From: JAXLXE01 sp046328115
Lineage (GTDB): Bacteria; Chloroflexota; UBA6077; JACCZL01
Assembly (NCBI GenBank): GCA_046328115.1
Contig: JAXLXE010000001.1
Location: forward strand, 2,914,001-2,978,000
DNA length: 64,000 bases
Direction: 5' to 3'
Positions 6,866-15,635 of this stretch are shown here, piece by piece (the first letter of the stretch is position 1; each line of letters starts with the position of its first letter). The translations under genes were made by a program, and so were the position numbers. Below the pieces are notes generated by a model, which ran no database searches, was not told the origin of the DNA, and worked only from the letters and a program-made list of their open reading frames with translations.

Positions 6866-9325
6866 TTACCCGACGACCAGGTTGAGGATCCGACCGGGCA
6901 CGTAGATCGCCTTGCGAATCTGCTGACCCTCGATCAAGGACTTGATCCGGGGCAGGTCAAACGCCAGGGCCTTCACCTGGGCCTCGTCATTCCTCAGCGC
7001 GGCCGGGATGCTCACGGTGCCACGGGGCTTCCCATTGATCGTGACCGCAATCGTCAGCTCGTCGTCCGCCGCCAACCTCTCGTCCCAGGCCGGCCACGCC
7101 TGCTGGTGAACGCTGTAAGGCAGCCCCAGGACCTCCGTCCACAGCTCCTCGGTCACGTGTGGCGCGCTCGGCGCCAGCATCAGGAGCATGGTGCGAACCG
7201 CCTCTGACCAGGCGTCCGCGGAGACCGAGCCTCGTACCTCTTGCATCGTGTTGGCCAGGCTCATCAGCTTGGCCAGCATGGTGTTGTAGCGGAACTTCTC
7301 CTGATCGTCCGTCACGTCCCGCAGCGTCTGGTGGAGCTGACGCCGCAGCCGGGTGTCTGCCTCGCCGCTGCCCTTACCGGCATCGGGATCCGTTGCCAGT
7401 GACCAGACGCGCCCCAGGAACTTGGACACGCCGCTGATGCCCTGCGGGTTCCACGGCCCGCCCCCGTCCCAGGGTCCAATGAACATCAGATAGCACCGGA
7501 CGGTGTCCGCACCAAGTGTCTGCACGTACTCATCTGGGTTCACCACATTGCCGCGGCTCTTGCTCATCCGGAATCCATCCGGCCCCAGAATGATGCCCTG
7601 GTTGAACAAGCGCGTGAACGGCTCTGAGAACTCCACCAGACCCAGATCCCGCAGTACCCGCACGAAGAACCGCGAGTACAGCAGGTGCATCACGGCGTGC
7701 TCCACGCCACCCATGTACTGGTCCACCGGTAGCCAGTACTTAACCTTCTCCGGATTGAATCCCGGAGGCGCGTCATAGCGCGGGTCCGGATACCGCAGGA
7801 AGTACCAGGACGAGTCCATGAACGTGTCCATGGTGTCCGTCTCGCGGCGGGCCGCCCCCCCACACCGGGGACACGTAGCCCTCGTGAATGTGGGGTGGAT
7901 CGCCAGCGGAGACTCGCCCGTGGGGCGGAACTCCGCGTCCTGCGGCAGTACCACCGGCAGCTCTGACTCAGGCACCGGCACCACGCCGCACGTGCTCTGG
8001 CAATACAGCATGGGGATCGGGGTTCCCCAATAGCGCTGACGCGAGATCAGCCAGTCGCGGATGCGGAAGTTGACTTTCCGCTGACCCACTCCTTGTCGCT
8101 CGAACCAGTCAGCGATGCGCTCCTTGGCCTCCAGAGAGGCCAGGCCATTGAATTCGCCAGAGTTCACCATCCGGCCAGGCGCCACATACGCCGCCGTGAG
8201 ATCCGTACCGTCCCAATCCTCCGGAACAACCACAGGAACGACCGGCAGGCCATAGACCCCGGCAAACTCGAAGTCTCGTTCGTCGCTGGCCGGCACACCC
8301 ATCACGGCTCCCGTGCCATAGGTCTGCAGCACGTAGTCCGCTATCCAGATGGGCACACGCTGGCCGTTGATGGGATTGATGGCGTACGAGCCCAGCGGCA
8401 CGCCGGTCTTTGCCTTATCGGTGGCCAGGCGCTCTATCTCGCTCTGGCGCCTCGCCTGGTCCTGGTACGTCCGAACCGATTCCCGATTCTCAGGTGTGGT
8501 CAGCTCCTCCACCAGCGGATGCTCCGGCGCCAGGACCACCCAGGTCACCCCAAATACGGTGTCGATCCGCGTGGTGTACACCCGGATCTGGGTGCCCGGA
8601 TCGCCCTCCACCGTGAAGTCGAACTCCACGCCCTCGGAGCGGCCAATCCAGTTGCGCTGCATGGTCTCCACGCGCTCGGGCCACTCGATCTGAGAGAAGT
8701 CCAGCAGCTCATCCGCGTAGTCGGTGATCTTGAAAAACCACTGCTCGAGATCGCGGCGGACCACTTCCGTCTCGCACCGCTCGCAGCGGCCTTCCACCAC
8801 CTGTTCGTTGGCCAGCACCGTCTGGCAGCTGGGGCACCAATTCACAGGCGCCTTCGCTCGATAGGCCAGGCCCTTCTCGAACATCTTGATGAAAAACCAC
8901 TGGTTCCACTTGTAGTATTCGGGCAGGCAGGCCGCTAGCTCCTTGGTCCAGTCAAAGCAGGCGCCGATCGTTCGGAGCTGGCCCTCCATCCGCACGATAT
9001 TGGCCATGGTCCAGTCGTGCGGGTGGATGTCAGATCGGATCGCCGCGTTCTCCGCCGGCAGGCCAAAGGCATCGAAGCCCATGGGCATCAGCACGTTGAA
9101 GCCCCGCATCCGCTTGTAGCGCGCGTGGGCATCGGCGATGCCAAAGTTGTACCAGTGGCCTATGTGGAGGTCTCCCGAGGTGTACGGGAACATCACCAGC
9201 GCGTAGTACTTGGGCAGGTCGGCTCGCGGCTCGACCAGGTAAAGCCCCTCGTCCTCCCAGCGCCGCTGCCACTTGGACTCAAAGGAGCGGGGGTCATAAC
9301 GCGCGGGTGCCACGGGGCTGGCCAT
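6866..9325 (-). CDS. leuS: Leucyl-tRNA synthetase
   Basis: 819 residues, a normal bacterial length. The class I signatures are HIGH at residues 54-57 (GDLHIGHWYNFG) and the KMSKS loop as RMSKSRGNVV near residue 570. Between them is the CP1 editing domain with TTRIDTVFGVTW, and a Cys4-type zinc region (CPSCQ, CERCE) is present. The C-terminal anticodon-binding helical domain and the short LeuRS-specific end follow. It charges tRNA-Leu in the cytoplasm. The ATG at 9325 is preceded by CTGGAG. I looked for a T-box leader upstream and saw none. The gene is convergent with the sigma factor gene. Confidence 0.97.
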   Translation of the reverse strand: MASPVAPARYDPRSFESKWQRRWEDEGLYLVEPRADLPKYYALVMFPYTSGDLHIGHWYNFGIADAHARYKRMRGFNVLMPMGFDAFGLPAENAAIRSDIHPHDWTMANIVRMEGQLRTIGACFDWTKELAACLPEYYKWNQWFFIKMFEKGLAYRAKAPVNWCPSCQTVLANEQVVEGRCERCETEVVRRDLEQWFFKITDYADELLDFSQIEWPERVETMQRNWIGRSEGVEFDFTVEGDPGTQIRVYTTRIDTVFGVTWVVLAPEHPLVEELTTPENRESVRTYQDQARRQSEIERLATDKAKTGVPLGSYAINPINGQRVPIWIADYVLQTYGTGAVMGVPASDERDFEFAGVYGLPVVPVVVPEDWDGTDLTAAYVAPGRMVNSGEFNGLASLEAKERIADWFERQGVGQRKVNFRIRDWLISRQRYWGTPIPMLYCQSTCGVVPVPESELPVVLPQDAEFRPTGESPLAIHPTFTRATCPRCGGAARRETDTMDTFMDSSWYFLRYPDPRYDAPPGFNPEKVKYWLPVDQYMGGVEHAVMHLLYSRFFVRVLRDLGLVEFSEPFTRLFNQGIILGPDGFRMSKSRGNVVNPDEYVQTLGADTVRCYLMFIGPWDGGGPWNPQGISGVSKFLGRVWSLATDPDAGKGSGEADTRLRRQLHQTLRDVTDDQEKFRYNTMLAKLMSLANTMQEVRGSVSADAWSEAVRTMLLMLAPSAPHVTEELWTEVLGLPYSVHQQAWPAWDERLAADDELTIAVTINGKPRGTVSIPAALRNDEAQVKALAFDLPRIKSLIEGQQIRKAIYVPGRILNLVVG

Positions 9326-9501
9326 GAAGCGGCTCCAGGAGGGTGACGTGAGGGTAGCAGGCGCGAGGTTGCGGGCCGAAATGATAGCGGAAGCCGGTCG
9401 CGTGCCCCGTGCTCGGCAGTTGTGTATGGTGCCCGCGTGCAGCCAGATCGCGGCGGTCCGTTTCGGCGGTGAGAGCTCCCCTGACCTCGGCCCATGCGCT
9501 C

Positions 9502-11061
9502 ATGTCCGAGACGGTCGCGACGGCTAGGCTGGCGCGCGATCTGCCGGGGTTCTTGCGCTCGCCGATCTCGCTGGCCGAAGCGCGCGCAGGCGTGACCGCG
9601 CGGCTCGAAGGTCGCGCTCGGAGACTCCTGACCACCCTTGAGCGGGTAGTGTTTGCCGATCCACGTCACCCGTATGCTTGGCTCCTCAAGGTGGCCGGCT
9701 GCGAATCCGGGGACGTGCGGTGGTTCATCCAATCGGAAGGCGTGGAGGACGCGCTAAACCGCCTGGCCCGTGCTGGCGTGTATCTGACGTTTGAGGAGCT
9801 CAAGGGCCGCCAGCCTGTCACCCGGGGGAGCCAGACCCTGTCGCTTCGTGACGGCGAGCTGGGCAACGCCGTGCTGCGACCGCACTTCTCAGTGTTCACA
9901 GGCGGGTCCGGAGGACGACCAACCCGCGTGCCGCGTGCATTGTCCATGTACGACGGGGCCGCATCGCTCCTGGCCCTGGCTCTCTCCGCTCACGGCATCA
10001 GCCGTCGCCGCCACGTTCTGTGGCTCAATGGACCTGTGGACTGGCTTCTAATGCACGGCCGGCTCGGCGCGCGCGTGAGCGCGTGGTTCCACCCGGTTGC
10101 ACCGTTAGCGCCGCGGATCCGTCTTGGCGCGCATCTGCTGGCCAGCATCGGCATGCTCGCCGGCCACCGTTTTCCGTCCCCTCGTCATCTGGATATCAGC
10201 GACGCCGAGCGCATGGTGCGCTGGCTGAGGCTGCATCAGATTCACAACGCGACCACGGTGATCAATGCGACGGCCAGCGCGGCCGTTCGAGTGGCGGGGG
10301 CGGCGCGAATGGCAGGTGAGCGGCTGGCCGGCGTCACATTCATCTGCGAGGCGGAGCCATTGACGACGGCACGTCGCCGGGCGATCGAGAGCTCTGGCGC
10401 CAGAGCCATCGCCAACTACGCCTCCATGGAGCTGAACACTCTCGGATACTCGTGCGCCGCGCCCCGGACGAGTGATGACGTGCACTTTGCCACCGACCGC
10501 TACGCGGTCATCCAGCGCGAGCACGACCGCGACGGAGAGCGGATCACATCGCTCGCGTTCACATCCCTCGACGCGACAGAGCCCATGATCTGCCTGAACG
10601 TGGAGCTTGGCGACAGTGCCGCGGTCGAGCGGCGCGACTGCGCGTGTGACCTCGGCGAGCTCGGTCTGCGCACGCACCTGGAAACGATCCGGAGTTTCGA
10701 GAAGATGTCCACCGCGGGCACCACGTTCGCCCGGGGAGACCTGGTGCGCATTGTCGAGGACGTCCTGCCCGCTCGCTTTGGCGGGACGCTGCTTGACTAC
10801 CAGATAACCGAGGAGGAGGCGGAAGGTGGCGAAGGTCGGCTGGTGTTGCGTGCCAGCCCCGATCTCGGTGTAGTGGACGAGGCCGAGCTGCGCCGCGTTC
10901 TCCTGAGCGCGCTGGGCCAGCACGGGCTGGTCAGCCGTAGCCATGCCGCACTGCTGGGGCAAAGCGCGGCCATTACGATCCGACGCGCGGCCCCCCTCCG
11001 CACGAGCACCGGCAAGCTCTTCCCAATTCGGCTGGGCCTGCGAAGCACCATCGACGGGTAG
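9502..11061 (+). CDS. PaaK/LuxE-like adenylate-forming enzyme (phenylacetate-CoA ligase family), 519 aa
   Basis: Resembles the ANL superfamily branch of PaaK and LuxE rather than typical acyl-CoA ligases. The glycine-rich loop is FTGGSGGRPTRVPRA, a later segment IANYASMELNTLGYSC occupies the place of the YGxTE-type motif, and the C-terminal lysine lies in RTSTGKLFPIRL. The ATG at 9502 gives a compact N-terminus; an earlier in-frame GTG would add 31 Arg/Ser-rich residues. The enzyme probably activates a carboxylate with ATP. Neighbours (leuS upstream on the other strand, a metzincin downstream) do not reveal the substrate. The YGxTE-like motif is altered, so activity is uncertain. Confidence 0.7.
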   Translation: MSETVATARLARDLPGFLRSPISLAEARAGVTARLEGRARRLLTTLERVVFADPRHPYAWLLKVAGCESGDVRWFIQSEGVEDALNRLARAGVYLTFEELKGRQPVTRGSQTLSLRDGELGNAVLRPHFSVFTGGSGGRPTRVPRALSMYDGAASLLALALSAHGISRRRHVLWLNGPVDWLLMHGRLGARVSAWFHPVAPLAPRIRLGAHLLASIGMLAGHRFPSPRHLDISDAERMVRWLRLHQIHNATTVINATASAAVRVAGAARMAGERLAGVTFICEAEPLTTARRRAIESSGARAIANYASMELNTLGYSCAAPRTSDDVHFATDRYAVIQREHDRDGERITSLAFTSLDATEPMICLNVELGDSAAVERRDCACDLGELGLRTHLETIRSFEKMSTAGTTFARGDLVRIVEDVLPARFGGTLLDYQITEEEAEGGEGRLVLRASPDLGVVDEAELRRVLLSALGQHGLVSRSHAALLGQSAAITIRRAAPLRTSTGKLFPIRLGLRSTIDG

Positions 11062-11144
11062 CGAGGTGAGCGGGCCGATTCCCTCGACGCCCCGGCGCCG
11101 CTGCCGACTATCTCTGTGTACGCAACGCGATTGGGTGGTGCAAC

Positions 11145-12782
11145 ATGGAGTGGGTCTGGCCGTTGGCGCGCAGGACCGATGCCGCGGCGCGGTGGTGGGT
11201 GCGCGCGCTCGTGGTCATGTTTCTCGTGATCCCGACCGCGATGAGCCTGGACCTGCCGGACGCGGACGCCCAAACCGTGACCGCGTCTGGGTGGCTAACG
11301 ATAGTGTGGGGGGATGGGCCTCGCGGTTCGGGCCGCGCCATGGCGCCTCTGGCAACGCTGACCGAAGACAGCGGCGCGCGCCACCGGCTGGCGATAGACG
11401 CCCCGGCCTTCCGGGCGTCCGGCGGCTTGCTGGCACTCAATCGGCGACGTGTAAGCGTGACCGGCCAGTGGTCCGTGCCGAGCGGCAATCGCTCGGCGAC
11501 CCGGGGCGGCGAGCTTCGGGTGACGAGCATAGCCGCGGAACCAGCGCGCTCCGCATCGCAGTCAGCCACGCGCATCGCCGGCGCGCACCCGTGGGTCACC
11601 ATCCTGTGCCGCTTCAGCGACAGCCCAGCAGGGGGCTACCCGCCATCCTACTTCGACACGATGATCACCGGCGCCGGCTACCCATCTGTGAACCACTTCT
11701 GGGGGGCAAACTCCGCCGGTGCGGTGAATTTCCAGGGGAGCGTGACGCTGGGGTGGTACACGTTGCCGCACACCCGCGACTACTACGTGTACGACGTCTA
11801 CGGCGATGGCGATGAGCTGGACTTCGAAACCGCGACGCCCGACTGCATTGGCAACGCGAATCCGTACGTAGATTTCTCGAAGTACGACGGGATCAACCTG
11901 ATGTTCGATCGAGACATTGGTTGCTGCGCGTACGGTGGGCCAGAGTACCTCACGCTGGACGGCCAGTCTCGTGCCTGGGCAATGACCTGGATGCCGCCGT
12001 GGGGCTTCAGCGATCACTCGGTGCTGGCCCACGAGATGGGCCACGGATTCGGGCTCGCCCACTCCTCGGGACCGTACGGAAACACTTACGACTCGTGGTT
12101 CGACGTGATGAGCGGCGGGGGTCGCTGCTCGGCACCGAGCAACATCTTCGGCTGCGTTGGCGTCCAGACCATCGCCTGGCACCGTGATCTGCTTGGATGG
12201 ATCGAGGCGGATCGACGGCTGACTGTGGCTTCCGGTACCTCGGCGGTGGCGGTGATCGAGCGCGGCGCCGAATCTCCGCGCGCTCCCGGGCGCATAACGC
12301 TAGCGGTGATCCCTATCGGAGGCTCGCGGACACACTTCTATTCGGTGGAGGCGCGCACGCGCGTTGGTTACGACATCGAGCTCTCCGTGGAGGGCGTGGT
12401 CATCCACGAGGTGGACACCACACGGGCAGAGGATGACCGGTTCGCCCAGGTAGTGGACGGCACCTGGGACGGCAACCCCAATGACTGGGGCGCCGCCTGG
12501 ACCCCGGGCGAGACGTTTGCGGATCCCGCGAACAACATCAGGGTGGCCGTCCATTGGACCGACGGAACAGCCTATCAAGTCTCGATCGCCAACGGTACCG
12601 CGCTGCCGCCACCGCCAGCACCACCCACTCCGCCCCCGGCGCCAACACCGACCGGGACACCCTTGCCGGCACCCGCGCGGCCGTCCACAAGCAGCCCGGG
12701 GGCGGGCGCACCTGCTCCTCTGGCGCCGAGCAGATCCGGACCCGGCGGCGGCATCGTGAACGGGAGCCGGCCTCAGCGCTGA
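11145..12782 (+). CDS. Secreted zinc metalloprotease, metzincin type with Pro/Thr-rich tail
   Basis: 545 residues. A signal peptide spans roughly residues 20-42 (WWVRALVVMFLVIPTAMS) after a short basic start. The zinc site is HEMGHGFGLAH (H296, H300, H306; catalytic E297), and WFDVMSGG with Met322 gives the Met-turn, so it fits the metzincin clan and resembles M6 (immune inhibitor A-like) peptidases. CADs of aromatic and Cys-rich segments (CCAYGG) precede it. After about residue 485 comes a Pro/Ala/Thr-rich tail that probably spans or anchors to the envelope. Function: extracellular protein degradation. It stands alone, 83 bases after the PaaK-like gene. Confidence 0.82.
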   Translation: MEWVWPLARRTDAAARWWVRALVVMFLVIPTAMSLDLPDADAQTVTASGWLTIVWGDGPRGSGRAMAPLATLTEDSGARHRLAIDAPAFRASGGLLALNRRRVSVTGQWSVPSGNRSATRGGELRVTSIAAEPARSASQSATRIAGAHPWVTILCRFSDSPAGGYPPSYFDTMITGAGYPSVNHFWGANSAGAVNFQGSVTLGWYTLPHTRDYYVYDVYGDGDELDFETATPDCIGNANPYVDFSKYDGINLMFDRDIGCCAYGGPEYLTLDGQSRAWAMTWMPPWGFSDHSVLAHEMGHGFGLAHSSGPYGNTYDSWFDVMSGGGRCSAPSNIFGCVGVQTIAWHRDLLGWIEADRRLTVASGTSAVAVIERGAESPRAPGRITLAVIPIGGSRTHFYSVEARTRVGYDIELSVEGVVIHEVDTTRAEDDRFAQVVDGTWDGNPNDWGAAWTPGETFADPANNIRVAVHWTDGTAYQVSIANGTALPPPPAPPTPPPAPTPTGTPLPAPARPSTSSPGAGAPAPLAPSRSGPGGGIVNGSRPQR

Positions 12783-12905
12783 ACACCCGCGACACACAGG
12801 GGACACGGCTCCAAGCGGGGATGATCGCGCCGCCACACCTCCAGAACGCATCGCGGTCATCTCGCCCAGCGTAGCGCGGCGCGCCGCACCGCTCGGCCAC
12901 ACGGG

Positions 12906-12911
12906 TTATGC
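12906..12911 (+). promoter_or_regulatory. Possible -10 element upstream of the DUF3500 gene
   Basis: TATGCT lies 42 bases before the ATG at 12953, in a 170-base intergenic stretch. No clear -35 hexamer is visible. Confidence 0.25.
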
Positions 12912-12952
12912 TACGCAGAGGGCGTCCCGATCCCCGCCACGGAGTGTGCAGC

Positions 12953-13978
12953 ATGGCAGTAGAAGCAGCAGTCATCCAGCGTGTCCCCACCGCCGCCGCC
13001 CGCATGGCCGCCGCGGCGTCCCAGTTCCTGGGCTCCCTGGACGAGTTCCGCCAGAAAATCGCCCACTTCCCGTTCCAGGGTGACGAGCGATTCGTGTGGA
13101 ACTACCGTCCGGACGGTCTCGAATGGAACGGCTCCATCCTCTGGCATGAAGGCCTTCGGCTCATCAACATGACGGATGTTCAGAAGCGCGCGGCGCTGGC
13201 CCTGATGGACACCGGCCTGAGCACCACGGGCGCGGTGCAAGCACGGGACATCATGGAGCTGGAGCGCCACCTACGCGAGACCGAGCGGCACGGCCGCTTC
13301 GTCAGCCATGCCGTCCGTGATGTGGAGATCTACTCCTTCGCCGTCTTCGGTGAGCCGGGCGGTCGCGCCCCCTGGGGCTGGCGCGTCGGCGGGCACCACA
13401 TTGGGCTCCAGTTCACCATCGTAGATGGCGAGTGTGTGGCCAGCACACCACTCTTCTTCGGCGCCAACCCCGCTGAGGTGCGCCACGGTAGCGGTGTGGG
13501 GCTACGGACGCTGCCGCAAGAAGAGGATCTGGCCCGCGCGCTGCTCAAGTCGCTCGGAGCGGAGCAGAAGGGCATCGCCCTGATCAGCCCAACCGCCCCC
13601 GCCGACATCATCACGGACGCCTACCGCGCCTGGGATACCACGCTCGGCTCGCGCGGCCTGACCTACGGAGCCTTGAACGGCGAGCACCGAACGCGGCTGG
13701 TAGAGCTGATTCGCGTCTACATCGACCGAGCCTCGGAGGATCTCGCGGCGGCCACCTGGAGCAAGATCGAGCGCGCCGGCCTGGAGCCCATCACCTTCGC
13801 GTGGTCCGGTGGAGAAGAGAAGGGCCAGGGCCACTACTATTCCATCAAGGGGCCCACGTTCTTGATCGAGTACGACTGCACGCAGGACGGCGCGAACCAC
13901 ATCCACTCAACGATGCGTGACACCACCAGCGACTGGGGCCAGGACGCGCTGGCAGCCCACTACCGCGAGTCCCACTGA
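12953..13978 (+). CDS. DUF3500 family protein, 341 aa
   Basis: Matches the DUF3500 pattern: RVPTAAARMAAAASQFLGSL, FPFQGDERFVWNY, RPDGLEWNG, GLRLINM, WGWRVGGHHIGLQFTIVDG, FFGANPAEV, and a C-terminal HYYSIKGPTFLIEYDCTQDG with NHIHSTMRD. The conserved His and Asp/Glu residues in GGHH and NHIH suggest a metal or redox centre, but the family has no established biochemical role. No signal peptide is evident here. The start at 12953 follows GGAGTG; an earlier in-frame ATG at 12908 would add a 15-residue Arg-rich leader. The downstream Uma2-like gene begins 26 bases after its stop. Confidence 0.88.
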   Translation: MAVEAAVIQRVPTAAARMAAAASQFLGSLDEFRQKIAHFPFQGDERFVWNYRPDGLEWNGSILWHEGLRLINMTDVQKRAALALMDTGLSTTGAVQARDIMELERHLRETERHGRFVSHAVRDVEIYSFAVFGEPGGRAPWGWRVGGHHIGLQFTIVDGECVASTPLFFGANPAEVRHGSGVGLRTLPQEEDLARALLKSLGAEQKGIALISPTAPADIITDAYRAWDTTLGSRGLTYGALNGEHRTRLVELIRVYIDRASEDLAAATWSKIERAGLEPITFAWSGGEEKGQGHYYSIKGPTFLIEYDCTQDGANHIHSTMRDTTSDWGQDALAAHYRESH

Positions 13979-14004
13979 GTCGAGGAGGCGGCCGAGGCCA
14001 CGCG

Positions 14005-14597
14005 ATGAACACAGCGTTCCGCATCACGTCGCAAGATCTGGAGTCCATGCCAGACATACCGGGCGAGCGCTACGAGATCATCGCTGGGGAGCTGTTCGTA
14101 TCAAAGCAGCCGCGATGGCACCATCAGTTCGCAGCGACGGTGGTGTCATCGGCCCTGTTCGCCTGGACTCGCGCGGGCGGCAAAGGCGAGGTCGTGCAGG
14201 CGCCTCGAGTGATCTTCGGGAGGACAGTGACGTTGCCCCAGACGTCGTTTGGGTCAGCAACGCGCGCCTGGCTGACGGCCTGGATGGGAGTGGCCACCTG
14301 CGCCTGGCACCGCAGCTTGTGGTGGGGATCCTCTCCCCAGGGCTCCAGAACGAGCGCCGGGATCGAGAGACGAAACTCGACTTGTACGCGCGACAGGGCG
14401 TCCTGGAATACTGGGGCGTCGATTGGTCGCGTCGAGCCGTGTTCGTCCACCGCGGTGAAGGCGGCACACGCTCTCTGGTCGCGACGCTCGCCGGGGAGGA
14501 CAGGCTAATGTCTCCCCTGCTCCCGGACTTCGCTCTGCCCGTCGCCGAGCTCTGGGCGACGAGAGCCGTGTCGAAGGGACCGCAACGCCAGCAATAG
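14005..14597 (+). pseudogene. Uma2-family (DUF820) endonuclease-like gene, split by one frameshift
   Basis: Two overlapping frames together spell one Uma2 protein. Frame one, from ATG 14005, gives MPDIPGERYEIIAGELFVSK and EVVQAPRVIFG. Near 14218-14223, in a short G run, the homology moves to the other frame: EDSDVAPDVVWVS, LAPQLVVGILSPGLQNERR, then KLDLYARQGVLEYWGVDW, ending at 14597. A single missing base in the GGG would restore it. Uma2 proteins have a PD-(D/E)XK nuclease fold and are common, often as many copies, in Chloroflexota and cyanobacteria. The break is either a real recent inactivation or an assembly error; reads would decide. Confidence 0.75.
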
Positions 14598-14612
14598 CGA
14601 GGCGGCAGAACG

Positions 14613-15074
14613 ATGGTAGACACAATTAGGGCGCGGACCTTCGCCGAAGTAGAGGCGAGCCTCGTGGAGCGGGCGCACCGAATGGTCTGGTGCAACGTCG
14701 CCACGGTGGACGGTGAGGGGCGGCCGCGCTCGCGGCTGCTCCATCCCATCTGGGACGGCGGCAAGGCCTGGATCCTCACCCGTCGCGGCTCCTACAAGGC
14801 CCACCAGATCGAGGCGAACCCGCACGTGTCGCTGGCGTACGTGTCAGAAATCGCCAGTCCCGTTTACGCGGAGTGCGTGGCCTTCTGGGAAAACGATCCG
14901 TCACGGAAGCAGCGTATCTGGGACCTGTTCGCCGCCGCCCCGCCCCCGCTCGGCTACGACCCGGGACCGCTGTTCGGCCACGTGGACCACCCAGACGCCG
15001 GGCTGCTGCGGCTGGAGCCATGGCTCGTGATCCTGCCCAGCTTCCCCCAGTCGCAGACCATCTGGCGAGCTTGA
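14613..15074 (+). CDS. Pyridoxamine 5'-phosphate oxidase-related (FMN-binding split barrel) protein
   Basis: 153 residues with the PNPOx-like fold: MVWCNVATVDGEGRPRSRLL near the N-terminus, then KAWILTRRGSYKAHQIEANP and HVSLAYVSE. A C-terminal PDAGLLRLEPWLV follows. Such proteins bind FMN or F420 and act as small oxidoreductases or general stress proteins; the exact cofactor cannot be told. It begins 16 bases after the Uma2 gene with GGCGGCAGA upstream, and its TGA overlaps the possible TTG start of the next gene, so a short operon with the GNAT is likely. Confidence 0.85.
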   Translation: MVDTIRARTFAEVEASLVERAHRMVWCNVATVDGEGRPRSRLLHPIWDGGKAWILTRRGSYKAHQIEANPHVSLAYVSEIASPVYAECVAFWENDPSRKQRIWDLFAAAPPPLGYDPGPLFGHVDHPDAGLLRLEPWLVILPSFPQSQTIWRA

Positions 15075-15091
15075 GCCGGGCGCTGAACACC

Positions 15092-15571
15092 ATGCTCCGC
15101 TCGGCCACGCTCTCTGACGCGCATCTGCTGGCCTACCAGCGGCGGGCCATGTTCACCGAGATGGGGCTACTGACCGAAGCAGATGGGCCCGCCTTCGACC
15201 GCGCCATGGTTGACTACATCAGCCGTGCGATGCCGGCCGGCACCTTCTACGCCTGGCTCATCGAGTCGGACGGGCGCGCCGTGGCCGGCGGTGGACTCCA
15301 GCTTCGCACGCTGATGCCGCGGCCGGGCTTCGTGGATGGGGAGGTGGAGGGGTTGATCGTCAGCATGTGGACGGAGCCTGAATACCGGCGACGGGGCCTG
15401 GGGAGACGCATCGTGGAGGCCATCCTGGGCTGGTGCGATGCGCACAGCCTGCGGCGGGTCACGCTCCACGCCTCGAACGACGGCCGCCCGCTGTACGAGC
15501 TCTACGGCTTCCGCGGCACCAACGAGATGCGGCTGGAGTGTCGGCCGGGGGACTCGCTCCTGGCGCCCTGA
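15092..15571 (+). CDS. GNAT family N-acetyltransferase
   Basis: 159 residues from the ATG at 15092; a TTG at 15071 overlapping the previous stop is an alternative start and would suggest coupling. The acetyl-CoA-binding motif A is visible as VSMWTEPEYRRRGLGRRIVE (R/Q-x-x-G-x-G/A type), followed by SLRRVTLHASNDGRPLYELY and GFRGTNEMRL, typical of motif B. It would move an acetyl group from acetyl-CoA to an amine. The N-terminus (RSATLSDAHLLAYQRRAMF) is the usual first helix. Substrate unknown; it shares a probable transcript with the PNPOx-like gene. Confidence 0.87.
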   Translation: MLRSATLSDAHLLAYQRRAMFTEMGLLTEADGPAFDRAMVDYISRAMPAGTFYAWLIESDGRAVAGGGLQLRTLMPRPGFVDGEVEGLIVSMWTEPEYRRRGLGRRIVEAILGWCDAHSLRRVTLHASNDGRPLYELYGFRGTNEMRLECRPGDSLLAP

Positions 15572-15596
15572 GCTTCTCTGCCGAGACGTGCGCCCG

Positions 15597-15602
15597 TACA
15601 CT
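15597..15602 (+). promoter_or_regulatory. Possible -10 element upstream of fdrA
   Basis: TACACT lies 34 bases before the fdrA ATG at 15636. No convincing -35 hexamer is visible, so it is a weak candidate. Confidence 0.22.
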
Positions 15603-15635
15603 AACCCACGCCACCCACCCCCGCACGGAGCGCGA

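Noticed and set aside
9326..9501. Possible T-box leader upstream of leuS
   Set aside because: The conserved T-box bulge sequence and a terminator/antiterminator pair were not found on the leuS strand.
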